64,000 bases of DNA from Blastocladiella emersonii ATCC 22665 (Eukaryota > Blastocladiomycota > Blastocladiomycetes > Blastocladiales > Blastocladiaceae): contig JANHCV010000001.1 in the NCBI GenBank assembly GCA_025594325.1, forward strand, positions 1,178,001-1,242,000, given 5' to 3'. The position numbers and the translations under genes are program-made. How positions within the stretch are numbered: the stretch's first letter is position 1; each line of letters begins with the position of its first letter. Positions 34,964 through 46,428 of the stretch are shown one piece after another. The notes below the pieces were generated by a model that ran no database searches, was not told the DNA's origin, and saw only the letters and a program-made list of their open reading frames with translations.

Positions 34964-35394
34964 TCACCACTCGGCCGGGTTGCCGAACCGGTGGTCGCGG
35001 AACCACCCCGCGCCGTGCTCAAAGTACTCGGCGCGCGACACGTACGCCACGGGCGCCGTCGCCGCGCCGCGCCACGCGTCCACGACCGGGTCCGCCGCGC
35101 GCCGCACGTCGAGCGAAAAGGCCTGTGGCAGCTCGCGCGTCAGCTCGAGCCCGAGTCGGTCCGCGAGCCCTGGGATTGTCGCGCCGCCGCCGCTGCACAC
35201 GACCGTCGCTGCCGTGATCGGACTCGTTCTCGAGTTGTCGTTGTCGCAGCGACGGCGCACCGCCTGCACCGCCGAGAGGACCAGGTCCTGTAGGCCCGCC
35301 TCGTCCACGCCCACCAGCGACGGGTGGAACAGCGCCTCGGGCACGCGCACGCGTTCCACGTTCAGCCGGACCTGGTGCGCACGAAGGAAACGCT
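34964..35394 (-). pseudogene. Truncated 3' fragment of ARP5
   Basis: Matches ARP5 exon 8 from RFLRAHQVRLNV to the stop codon (431 bp). It has lost the nucleotide-binding loop, the insert and all earlier exons. The frame stays open a further 16 codons into unrelated sequence (to about 35443), but there is no actin-fold N-terminus, so no working protein is expected. Confidence 0.9.
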
Positions 35395-35421
35395 TCCCCT
35401 CGCGTTGACAGCGCAGGGGAA
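35394..35421. repeat. Short hairpin at the outer breakpoint of the right arm
   Basis: TTCCCCT at 35394..35400 and AGGGGAA at 35415..35421 are perfect complements around a 14-nt loop. The arm ends at 35394, the first base of the hairpin. The left side of the same junction shares only four bases (AGCG). Confidence 0.6.
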
Positions 35422-35499
35422 TCTTTGAGTTCAAGCAAGTCAATGCTGTGTATTCATGGCAAGTAGACGAAATTCCGAGGTAGGCCGGAGACGTGGCGG

Positions 35500-36182
35500 T
35501 TAGTGATCTGACTGTTGATTCTTGATAAGCTCAGAGCGGAGGCACTCGATGAGCAGCGTTTCCAGCTCCTCCTTCGTTACGGTCTAGATAGGACGCGGGG
35601 TTAATACACACGGTCGTTACTCGACGACACGCGGACGTACCCGTTCTTGCTGCTTGAGCTCCTCGAGTTCCTTTTCCAGCGCGCGGAGCTTGGCCATCTC
35701 CGCCTCGAGCGCCGTACCCGACCGCTCGGGCTGCGTTCCAGCGCGACTCGCCACTACCGATCGCTCGGAAGGCGCGAGACTCGGAAGCGACGGAACGTTC
35801 GACGGCGTCGGCGAGGCCCAGCCGGACACGGGAAGCGACCAGGCCGCGATCTTGGACTGCCACTCGTTGGGCGGGACGAGCTCGGTCAGTTTCCTACGAG
35901 TTGGTAGGGTCGTTAGATGCTCATTTACCGTGCAACTCCATCGTGAGCTAAAAGCGCACCGATGAATGTCGTCGAGACGTCGCGAATCGTATTCATCGAG
36001 CGAGTACGCGGTCCGAACCGACACGTCGCTGCGAGGGCCGGGCCGGCTCGAGAGCTTGGCTGTTGCGTCACGCTCACGGCTCTTCGCCTACACGTTCGCG
36101 AGATTCATGGAGTGAGCATTACATTCATTTCTCGCGACTGAGGTGGTTCGAGGACAAGGCAGGGACATTCAACAGCGGCCAT
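35500..36182 (-). CDS. Small coiled-coil protein of unknown function
   Basis: Proposed exons 36123..36182, 35960..36087, 35641..35893 and 35500..35583 give 174 residues. Three of the exon joins are well supported by phase and by continuity, e.g. DDIHR-KLTELVPPNEWQSKIAAW and LKQQER-TVTKEELETLL. The first intron would be only 35 nt, so the first exon (MAAVECPCLVL...) is uncertain. The middle is Ser/Pro-rich. The C-terminal half is a charged coiled coil (AEMAKLRALEKELEELKQQ) ending in a helical LLIECLRSELIKNQQ. I do not recognise the family. Confidence 0.6.
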
Positions 36183-36337
36183 CGAGGTCCAGCTTTCAAA
36201 TGTATTGCGTCGGTGTCATCGCGAACGGGATCATCGGGGGAGCGGAGCGGAAAGAGAGCGAGGGGCGGGGAGGTGACGTAGGGTAGCAGAAGGAGCGGGA
36301 AGGCTGGATCCGGATCGACTTCCACGGTCGAGCCGTA

Positions 36338-37440
36338 TCACTGGTCGGAAGTCGGCGGCGGGTTCGCGAGGTCGCGACTGGCGCGCTCGGCGCGGATCTT
36401 CTGCTCCTCCTCCATCATGGCAAGTACCTGGCCGTAGGGCATGTCCGTGTCGAGGCCGTCGTCGCTCGAGTCGTCACCATCGTCGGCGCCCGAGCCCGCC
36501 ACGTCCTCGTCGCTGTCGTCCTGCATGATCTGGTCGACGCGGTCCTGCTCCTTGGGAGTCAGGGCCGAGTAGTAGCGCGCCTCGGGCCCGAGCTACACGG
36601 AGGCGAAGGTCAGTCGCGATCATGAGCGTAGTCGGCGTGGATGGTGCGCACCTCCTTGTTCCGCGTGATGAAGTTGTTGCTGCCCTGGTCGAAGATGCGC
36701 TGGATGCGAACGAGGTGCTCGATCGACGACGACACCTCGCTGTCCTTGTTGCGCTCGATCTTGGGGCGCGGGATGGGCGGGAACTGGGGCATGCCGTCGT
36801 CGACCTCGGAATCGTCGTCGTCGGAGTCTACACAAGTTGCGCGCACCGTGTGTCAGGTTCGCGGATCTCGTTCGAAGACCAAACGCGGGACCGTACCGGC
36901 CAGGTCGGCACCGGGGAGCTGCGTCAGGAACGCCGTCGACGCGCGGGCCTCCTCGTTCTTGGTCGGGGCCGACTCCTTGGGCGCGAGGCGGTGCATGGAC
37001 GAGGAACTGCCCGTCGGGCGCTTGTCGGCCGCGGTGGCGGCGGGCGCGGCGAGGGCCATGTTGGACCCGCTCGCGCGCTCGAGATCGTGGCGCTTGCGGA
37101 CGAGGTCGTTGAGGTACTTTTGCTTGGCGTTGAACATGTTGTCGAGCTCGCCGATCTCGCCGAGCGCCGACTTGAGCTGGTCGATGGACAGCGACCCGTC
37201 CTTGGTGCGGCCGCCGTCGAGCGGCGTCGTGTCGGCGAGCACGCCGAGGTCGTCGACGAGGCTCTCGTCCGAGCCCGTGCTGGCCATGCGCGTGCCCGCG
37301 GGCGTGGTGGCGTGCTCGGACGTGGCGTGCGGCATGATCTTGATGTGGACGTGGTGCGGCACGTCGACGAGGGTGTCGGTGGAAGAGGTCACGGCGGACT
37401 TTGGCGTCAGTGCGGGAGAAGTCCAGCTTTCCGTTGCCAT
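36338..37440 (-). CDS. Acidic coiled-coil protein of unknown function
   Basis: Exons 36897..37440, 36652..36827 and 36338..36592, 324 residues. Intron 1 (69 nt) is phase 1 and intron 2 (59 nt, GTGCGC donor) is phase 0. The N-terminal third is Ser/Thr-rich, then a helical stretch IDQLKSALGEIGELDNMFN with basic LVRKRHDLER. The most conserved-looking part, RIQRIFDQGSNNFITRNKE, is joined by the second splice to LGPEARYYSALTPKEQDR. A strongly acidic Asp/Ser tract precedes a final helix. No family recognised. Confidence 0.65.
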
Positions 37441-38131
37441 GGTGAAGAGCGAGAGGGAGAGGAAGCGCGCGCGTCGAGGTCTACACGATGCGGAGACGCG
37501 CGCGAGCACAGCGGCGTGCGAGTCGAGCACTAGTCAGCAACGTCCCGCGGAGTCTCGCTGCGCCGCCACCGAGCCCGATGCCGATGCGCACCGTGAGGGT
37601 GAAGCCACCGGATTGCGAGGCGAGGCGAAACGGCAAGTAGCGCGCTCAAGATTGTCGTTGGCAGGGCAGAGACAGAGCGCGCTCGGTCGGGAGAGAGGAG
37701 GCGGGTGGGGGGTGAGAGGCCGACACGTCACGATGAGGTGTCCTGGGAGAGCGAGCCACCGGTTCGGGAGGCGGGGTGTTGCGGGCTGTTACATACAGTG
37801 CGCGGCGTGCGACACGAGCGAACAAGCACACGAGATGCGTTGTGCGGGTCCGATGCACACAGACCGAGGGCGTGCCGATCGCGAGGCGACGGGCGGGCGG
37901 GTGGGCGGGTGGGCGGGGGGCGTGAGACTTTTCGCACCGGGCGGGCGACGCGACGCGCGACGTGCCGCATCACGTGCGCCGGGTGCGAGACACTGAAACG
38001 CCGCGCACGTGGGCGCGCCGACGCGACTGCGAGACGCGTTTCGTCGCACCGGCCGCCTCCCTCGCGCTGTCAGCAGCACTGCACGAAATCAGTGACCGCA
38101 AAGTGGCACCCATGAAGCGTGATACCACTCC
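37441..38131. other. Divergent promoter region of the acidic protein and DRC1
   Basis: 691 bp between two divergent start codons, with no gene. It contains a dense G-tract block (37889-37922) and several CACGTG-like and GCGCGC stretches. No TATA box is evident. Confidence 0.6.
37889..37922 (+). promoter_or_regulatory. G-tract block with G-quadruplex potential
   Basis: Consecutive GGGC/GGGT units give at least six runs of three or more G separated by single bases on the plus strand, the classic pattern for a short-loop quadruplex. It lies about 220 bp upstream of the DRC1 start and 450 bp upstream of the acidic-protein start. Confidence 0.5.
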
Positions 38132-40877
38132 ATGCAACGCAGAATGACGGAATCCGGCTCGAACGTGAATCTGGCCCAGGCGCCCTCGCACAGCGCCCGC
38201 GGCGGCGATGCTGGGACTGGCACGAGCATCAGTGGCCATGGTTCTGGCCAGGGTGCCTCGAAGGGCGACGGCGAGTCACAGCTCGACACGCGGGAGCAGC
38301 GTATCCAAGCGCGCCGTGCTCGCATCGATAACACGCGTGCAGCGAATGCCAGCCGTGTGCAGGGTGCGCCAAGGTCCTCGGAGCTCCGCGCTAGACGAGT
38401 GCTGACAGTTGGGATTCTCTAGAGAATGCGACGACTCGGCGGATCAAAAAGGATACGGAGAAGGTCGAGCCGAGCAAGTCGGTGAACCAGATGAAGGAGA
38501 GCAAGGAGCGCATCACCTACGTCAAGGTACGCCCGTGTATCAACTCAAAGCAGCTCATGAAGCTGATCACCTCACTGACACCCGCTTCTCGCATGGTTTC
38601 GTAGCGCAAGGGCGTCGAGGACGTGTCGCAGGTCCGCACCAACGCGATGCAGCGCGAGCAAAAGCGACGAAACGACGAGATGCAGCGCGCCGAGATCCTC
38701 GGCCACAAGGCCAAGAAGACCCAGGAAGCCGGCGACCAGCTCGAGTCGCAGATCACTGACGCGTGGAACAAGTGCATGACCATGTCCAACTCGCTCTCGA
38801 CGCCGCACGAGTTGCACAAGGTATGCGTTGCCCCGACCGACCTTCACGGCTTCGCAGCTGACTCGCGCGTCCGATTTGTAGATGCTCGTCGACCAGCGCA
38901 AGCTGTGCGAGGCCCTGCTCAACGCCAAGGAGAACCTCCTCGTCGAGTACAACGCCGAACTCAAGCGCAAGGACGACGAGTACGTCAAGGAGCTCAAGCG
39001 CCAAGCGGACGAGATCGGTACGCCGTGTTCGCTTTGCGTTCCATGTCCCGCGCAGACTGATGACGCGCCCGTCACGCGAGTCTAGACCAGCTGCTCCAGC
39101 GCATGGACCAGCAGTACGTGGCGTTCAAAAAGTCGCTGCGCGACGAGCTCATCCAGATCGAGCGCGCCTTCATGGAGGAGCGCGGCGAGATGATCGACAA
39201 GAACATCAAGGAGATTGAGGCGCTGTTCCAGTCGCGCAAGGACAGCGAGATGCGGTACCTCGAGGAGCGCAGCAAGCGGATCCAGGACAACGGCGACGCC
39301 CTCGAGGAGCTGCGCGTCCAAGACGCCGAGGAGTACAACCTCGTCAAGATCAAGCTCGAGACCGACGTCCAGGTCCTCGAGCAGCAGCTGCAGCAGATGA
39401 AGGCCACGTACCAGCTCAACACCGAAAAACTCGAGTACAACTACCAGGTGCTCAAGAAGCGCGACGACGAGAACTCGATCACCATCAACCAGCAGAAGCG
39501 CCGCATCACCCGCATGACCGACATCGTCAACAACCTCAAGGCCAAGCTCGCCAAGCAGGAGAAGCTCTTCTCGAGCGAGAACTCGGCGCTGCAGGAGGAC
39601 TTCAACCGCATTTCGTCGCAGTACCAGGAGCTGACCAAGAAGTTCAAGCACTTCCAGGTCAACGACGAGGTCAAGTTCCGCGAGCTCTGGGAAATGAACC
39701 AGGAAAACATCAAGAACCTCGCCGCCAAGGTGCTCATGGCCGACTCGGTCATCCATCAGCAGCAGCTCGGCCTCCCGTGGGAGCCACCGCTCATGGACGC
39801 GCTCGGCACCGGCGCGACCGTCGAGCACGCCGCCGCGACATCCAGTACGCCCGTGCCTGCGGACGGCTCGACCTCGGGCCCGCTCGGCGCATCGGCCAAC
39901 GGCGGCCCAGGTCTAAGCGGCAGCGGCGACGAGGTGCCCATCTCGATGCTGCTCCTCTCGTCCAAGAACTCGGTCGTGCAGTCGATTCTCGGCATGCTGT
40001 CGACCGAGGCGAGCTTCCTGCTCGACGACAAGCTGACGCGGCTGCTCGCGCCGCTCCCGGCGCACGAGCGCGCGCTGCTCAAGCTCGACACGATCCTCAA
40101 GGCGCTCGATGTCGGTTCCGCGTCCGACCTCGTCCTGTTCCTCGAGCTGTTCCTCCAGCCCAAGTTCCACGGCAGCGCGCCGAACCTCGCGGCCGCCGTC
40201 ATGTACAACCAGGAGGAGGTCGACCCGCCCGTCGTCGAGAGCATGCTCATCCACCCGAACCAGGTGACCAAGGTCCTGATGCAGTACATGCGCGAGCGCG
40301 AGCGCCAGGCCAAGCACGGCGCGGCTGCCGCCGGCCACCACCACGCGTCCGCGACGGGTGGGGCCGACGGCAGCGGCGAGGGCGGCGGCAGCGGCAAGGA
40401 GACGCGGCAGCTCGACCGCAAGGAGAGCGACGCGGCCAAGGACGGGCTCAAGGCGCACTGGAACCAGATCATCAGCATGCTCGACGGCAGCCGGTTCAAG
40501 AACTGGGAGACGATCCTGCAGTGCATGGAGGCGTACCACCTGCTCCTGTCCGCGCGCCACGAGCTGACCAACGAGGTACGCGGCCGCCGCCGCCTCGAGT
40601 CGTCGCGGACGCCGAGCTGCTCACGCGTATCGCGCCGTTTGTGTAGGTCGCGGATCTGGAGACGCAGAACGCCGAGCTCAAACACCTCCTGCGCGAGTAC
40701 ATGTCGGCCGATGTGAACAAGAGCCTGCAGATCCCGCCGAGCCAGGTCATTCTCAGCCATATCCAGCACCAGACCCAGCAGAAGCAGCAGCAACAGCAGC
40801 AGCAGAAGGCGCACTACGCGGCGAGCCCAAGCCCAGCGCCGGGCGGCATGGTGGCGAGCAAGGACCAACAGTCGTGA
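38132..40877 (+). CDS. DRC1: Dynein regulatory complex subunit 1 (DRC1/CCDC164)
   Basis: Exons 38132..38363, 38423..38526, 38605..38820, 38882..39017, 39086..40575 and 40647..40877 give 802 residues (798 from the ATG at 38144). All introns are 59-78 nt in consistent phase. The protein is a long coiled coil; REQRIQARRARID near the N-terminus, KLEYNYQVLKKRDDEN, TINQQKRRITRMTDIVNNL and the HQQQLGLPWEPP motif are characteristic of DRC1. A Gly/Ser-rich linker and a Gln-rich C-terminus are lineage features. DRC1 is a scaffold of the nexin link between axonemal doublets, found only in species with motile cilia. The gene converges with the C2CD3-like gene. Confidence 0.93.
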
Positions 40878-40914
40878 TCAATTATATACATTGTATGCTA
40901 AGTTGCACGTCGCG

Positions 40915-43900
40915 TCACGGCTGATAGTGGTCGAGGGGCGTGATCTTGTGGCTGCGCATCGTCTGGACAATCTCCCGATTCAGCTTGTCAACCTGCTCGC
41001 GAAGTCCGGGCACGGACACGAACGCGCGAGCCGGTGGTCGGGCAGATACTGGCCTTGGGCTTCGGCGACGCGTCGCGCGGGCGGAAGCGAAGCTGGTTGG
41101 TTCGAAATCCAAGTCCGAGTCGGGATCTGAGTCGGAGTTGGCCGAGTTTGACGACGAAGACGAGGAGGATGCCATCGAGTCACCACGCGCCCACGTCCGC
41201 CGCGGCGCGCTCGTCAGCTCCTCATCGGCGGCGATCTCGGAATGGGCGGTCATGTTCCCGTCGTCGTAGCTGTGCAGCGCGAGCGACTCGACCGCCGTGC
41301 GAGGCGAAGCGTGACGGTGATCCGAATCGAGCAGACTGGCGTGGACGGGCTCTTGTGACGGCGGCAGCGAGCCGACCGAGTCCTGGCTCGCGCGTCGCGA
41401 GGGCCGGCCGAGGACTGGGGTGATCTGAGCGCTGAGTGCGAGGTCGAAGATGGACATGTCAGATGGCATGGGTGGTGGGCTCGAAGCGGGCGGAAGTAGC
41501 GGTTCAGCGAGGGTGTGCAGCAACGGCGACGCTGGAGGAGGCTCTTGGACGGCAGGCGGGAGCCACGAGTGTTCGGGATCCACTAGACAGCGGCGGGCGA
41601 GGAGGTGTGCGTGAGTACAGGTCGATGGTCGCGCACGAGACACAGTAACGTACCTGGTATCGAGTCGGGAGCCGTCAGCGGGCGGTACAGCGTCCCTTCG
41701 GACGCCGTATCCTCGTCGACGCTGTCGCGGCGGGCCGTTGCTGCGCTCGAAGTCGAGGACGAGAGATCCGCGTGTGCGAGAGTCAGGTCGATCTCGTTCG
41801 CCGCGGCCACGTCGCGCTGGTACTCGTACTCTTCAACGGACGGCGGATCGGCGGTGAGCAGGTCGAGCGAGAGCGAGGTGGACGAGGACATGGTCGATGG
41901 CGGGCTCGGCTCGCTCGCGGAAACGGATCGGCCGTGACCGTAACTCGAAGCACCACGAGCGACCGAGCCGTGGTCACACGTCCGCGCAAAATCACGCAGC
42001 GGGGGCGTCGCGGCAGGCGACGGCGTGAGCGAGGCCGCGTCGGGGACCGGGTCGCGCGGCGAGAACCGGACGTGGACCTGGCCGCACGTCTGGCCGCGGT
42101 AGTCGGTGAGGTTGTACCACCCGTCGATCTCGCCGAGCCCGTTGACGAGGGGCGAGATGTCGACCTTGGCGAACGCGATCAGGCGGTCGTCGCTCCCGGG
42201 CAGCGCCGCGGGGCCGCGGACGGACTGCTCAGGCCGCTGCACCGTCTCCCACAGCTTGACGACCACGACTTTCTTGCGCTGGAGGCGGCGCAGCGCAGCG
42301 GGCTCGACCGACTGCGCGACCTCGAATGCGGCGTTCCACGTCGCGTCGGCCGCCGAACCTGCAGCGTCATGGAGATCCGGCTCGGCGCACGGCGTCGTGA
42401 AGGTGCGCTTATCGAGGCCGTTCCCGTCGCCGCTCGCCATGGTCATGACGGACGAGGCGAACGGGTGCACGAGGTGCTCGTCCGTGGACCACACAAACGA
42501 CGCAAGGACCGTGGTCGACAAGGCGCCGCCGTGGCGGAGGAGCGAGAAGCCGCACGCGGCGACGATGGCGGCCTGGATGCGGATCGTCGGGCGCACGGGC
42601 TGCTGCTCGGGCGCGAGTGCGGCGGCAGCGGCGTGCTGCGGCAGTTGCACGCCGCGGAACGGCTCGGCAGGTGAGTCGCGCGCGGTAACCGAAACTGCGA
42701 ACGGGCCAGGCGCAGCGATCGAAGCGGCGAATGCGGCCGAAGGAACAGGCGCGGAAACATCCTGTTCGACCGCGGCGACGCGGGCAACGACCGAGCCCGA
42801 GACGACGAGATTAGAGCCGACCGGCGACTCGGGGGTGAGGACGGGCACGCGGAACGGGCAGCGCTCGGTCCCCTGCCTGCGGTTCACCAGCCGGAGCAGG
42901 GCATGGGCGAGCGAGAACGTGTCGACGACCGCGAGACCGACGGGCTGGACGCCCTCGCCGCCGTCAGCGTCGGCGTGGTTGGACTCGTCGATGCGGAACC
43001 GCAGCTTGCCGTTGAGCGACTCCTGCAACGCCGCCGCGTCGACAGCCATGGTGCCGTTCCAGACGAGCGGCGCGGGGGCAGCGGTAACATCGTCGCTGGA
43101 CTGGTCTCCGAGGAGCGTCCCCGCGTCGAGAGAGACCTGGAACGACCGCCCAATCAGCGCACCCGTGGCTTCCGAGCGCACGTCGGCGAGCAGCTCGATC
43201 TCGATGGAGACGGGCGCGAACGGCGCGAGCGGCTGCGCGACCGTGTCGGTGAAGCACATGTCGAGGTGAACGTGACCGTGCGTGGGCGCGCGCGGGATCG
43301 CGATGCCCGACCCGAACCCGGTGATCCCATGCTCGGGCCCGAGAACCGCGGGCACATGCACGGCGGCCCAGGTATCGCGCAGACCCGTCGAGCGCTTGAC
43401 GAGGCGCGCGAGCTCGATGCGGAACTCGCCGACGAGGAGGTCCGGGATCCGCATGCGGCCTTGCACCGCGCCGTCGTTCTCGTCCTCGTCGGAACCGGCA
43501 AACTGGTGCCAGACGCGCCCGTGGGCGACGGCCTTGGCGGACTCCATCCATCGGAGAAAGTGGTCGTCGAGGTTTTGCAGCGGCACGACGAGCCCCGCCC
43601 CGCCGTCGGTCCAGCTCGGCACCGCCGTATCCCACGCGACCTTGGTGCGCAGCGGCGCCGCGTCGCACCCGACGGCGCGCGCGATCGACCGCGGGAACAG
43701 CTTGATCTCGACGTACAGGTTGAGCGAGCGCGAGTCGAGGAGGTGGCGAAGCGCAGCGTCGAGGTCGGTCGGCAGGGCGGTGGGCGGCGAGAGCTGAGTC
43801 GCAGTGCTGCGCGGCCAGTCGAACGGCGCCGAGTCGTTGAGCGGCTGCGGCGGGCGCATCGCCTGGCCCGACGCGGCGAGCAGCTCACGGGCAACGTGTT

Positions 43901-46428
43901 CGGCGAGCGACCACATCCCGCCGGCCTCGTGCACGGCGACGAGGAGCTCGGCCGATGGAGCGGCGGCATGAGCAACAGGTCGCGGCGGCGATCTGGCCGG
44001 TGCCGGGGTCGCTGCAGTCTCGGTCCGCGCCGGCTCGGGTGGTGGTGGAGCAGCGGCCGCGTTACGGGGCTCGATGCCGACGCTCGCAGTGAGCCACCCG
44101 CGCGAGTCACCCGTGAGCGGGTCGACGACGGGGCAGTCGACGTCGGTGAGGGCGAGCGGGATGAGTTGGGTCCAACCGAGGCTGGCTGACGTGCGAACGA
44201 GCGTCTGCAGGAGCTGGTGCAGCGGGACCTTGACGATCCCGAGCAGCTCGCGCGCAGTGGACGGGTCCGACGACGAGTCGAGCGCCTCGGGCGGCTCGAG
44301 GAAGGTGTCAGCGCGCAGCGGCTGGTCGCGCGTGGCGGCGGGCTTCTGGTCGAGGACGTGGTGCCACGTCGTGCGCGAGGTGTGCGACCAGACCTCGACG
44401 ACGAGCGGCGCGTCGAGCCAGGGCGCGAGGAGGTTGACCGAGGTCGGGACGGCGAAGTGGGCGCCGAAATCGATCGGGCGGACCTGCGCCTGGACCTGCA
44501 CCTGGTCCATGACCAGGCCGGCGGTCTGGTCGACGCGGCGGTGGACCCACGGGATGGGCGTGGTCTCGAGCGGGACGTGGCCGCGCACGACGAGCCCGAG
44601 CCGCTGCACGATCTGCACCTGCATGTTGTGGCTGTGGCGGTCCGCGGGGTACGTCTTGTACGAGGACACGGGGACCGCGAGCGCCGTGAACACGCCGAGA
44701 TCGAGGACCAGCTGGACCGGGAACGGCGGTTCGGGCAGGGTCGGGCGCGGGGACGGTGCCGGCGTCACGAGCGCAGTGTGCGAGCCCTCGGGCGGATCGG
44801 CACCTTTGGCCGAGGGCGAGAAGGACGGCAGCAGCGCAAAGGCGATCTGGACGGTGCCGAGAAACTGCGTGTCCTCGGCGAAGAAGGGGACCTCGGCCGT
44901 CGCGGCGAAGCGGTCTGCGCGCATAATGTCGACGAGGCGGACCGAGCCCTCACCGACCATCTCGACGACGGGGTCAGGTCGAGTGGCGAGACGCGCCATA
45001 CCGCGCCCGAACGTGCGCGTCGGCTTGGCGCAGAGCGCGAGGCGGAGCGACACGGTGCTCTGCATGAAGACCTGCACGACACGGGCATTGAAGTGGACGG
45101 GGAGCGCGTCGAACTTGTTCCACGGCACCGCGAGGCTCGGCACGCCGAGGGCGAGCGCAGCGCCGTCGGCGGATCCTGCTGCTGGCTCGTCGTCGACGAG
45201 CGCGCCATCCTTGGCGACGGAGGCGCGGCGCTGGGCGCGCATCAGCGTGCTGTTGCGCACGTCGAGCGAGAAGGTGCGCTCGCCGAGGTCGCCGGGCATG
45301 TCGAGGCCGAGTTGGACCTGGATCGACTCGGCGAGCGCCGCCGACGAGGTTGGGCCCGGAAGCACGGAGCCCATGCCGGCGTCCTTGCGCAGTCGGACGA
45401 GCGCGGCGGTCGCGATGTGGACCGAGTTGACCTTGACGGACAGGCCGTGCACCTTGGCGAGGTGGGCCAGGTGCGCGGCGTCCATGACCTCGAGCGGCGA
45501 GACGAGCGGCGCGGACGCGGCACCCGGAGGGTCCGAGGCAGATGGTGGTGGCGGTGCGGCCGAGGATGATGGTTTAAGCGGAGAATCTTGAGACGCCGAT
45601 AGTGCAGCAGCGGCAGGTTTTGGTCGAGGGATGCGCGACGGGCCTTGTGGGCGAGCAGCAGCGGCAGCGTCCTTGGATGCGTCCGAGGGCAACGTTGACG
45701 CGGTGCGTGGCCCAAGATTGCCGCGATTTCGCACAAGAAGGCCCATGGTCTCGAGCTCGAGCCCGTGGACGCCGTTGAGAGCCTCGATGAGGGCGTACTC
45801 CTCGAGGTCGAGCTGGTCGGGTGAGTCGACGCCGTCCATGTCGTCGACGAGCAGGCTCGTGAAACTGGTGAGGTCGGCGTCGGTCGAGCTCGCAACGCTG
45901 ATCGAGTCGGCGTCGTCGTCATTTTCGCGCAGCGGCGAGTTGAGCAGGCGGATGCGCTCGCGGGCGCGGGCACGCGCAGCCACCCAGCTCGCCGAGCGAT
46001 CGGTAGCCGGGGCCGTGGGAGGCGAGGTGGGGGCGCTCAGGTCGCTGGCTACACCGGTTACGGGTGCGTCGGTGCACTGGTCGTGACGGCGAAAGACAAC
46101 GAGGGTACGGACATGTGGTGCTCAACCGAGCCTGTCGCCGCAAAGCGACCTCGGCGGGCGGAAGTTCCCGTAGCCGGCTCTTGGCGATGCGGACGCGGGT
46201 GCCGCCGGGCGTGTGCGTGGCGGCGCGCGAGTGCGGGAACGAGGCCGGCGTGCGCCGCGCGGGCGTGGCAAAGGGGTCGACGGCGGCGAGGGGGCGGCCG
46301 GGTGGGGTGGTCGCGTTGGGCCGCGGCGGCGAGAGCGGCTCGAGGTCGGCGTCGAGCGTGACGCCGCGACGGCGGGTCTGACTCCGCGGCGGGGTCATGT
46401 CGGAGGGCGGGATCGATTCATTGTCCAT
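40915..46428 (-). CDS. C2CD3: C2CD3-like multi-C2-domain centriole protein
   Basis: Exons 46113..46428, 41654..46048 and 40915..41582 (introns 64 and 71 nt) encode 1,792 residues. Several beta-rich C2-like domains are separated by Ala/Pro/Ser-rich linkers. An N-terminal one starts at VKVNSVHIATAALVRLRKD. The last, with IAFAKVDISPLVNGLGEIDGW, ends YNLTDYRGQTCGQVHVRF, closely resembling the final C2 repeat of C2CD3 as I remember it. A Ser-rich acidic tail and a short coiled coil LREQVDKLNREIVQTM finish the protein. C2CD3 is needed for centriole distal appendages and cilium formation. The first splice (GTCCGT donor) is the least certain. Its stop lies 37 bp from that of DRC1. Confidence 0.65.

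Larger units (their letters stand above)
29618..35394 (-). repeat. Right arm of the 5,777-bp inverted repeat
   Basis: Reverse complement of 21062..26838 with constant coordinate sum 56456. Homology ends at 29618 (inside the decayed gene) and at 35394 (inside ARP5 exon 8). The parts without genes are 29986-30474, 30838-31427, 31500-31878, 31961-32501 and 32718-33186; they mirror the left arm and I see nothing extra in them. Because ARP5 is cut here and whole on the left, this arm is probably the derived copy. Confidence 0.95.

Noticed and set aside
42903..44189. Large plus-strand open frames opposite the C2CD3-like gene (also 44074-45591)
   Set aside because: Shadows of the minus-strand coding exon; no motif or splice logic.
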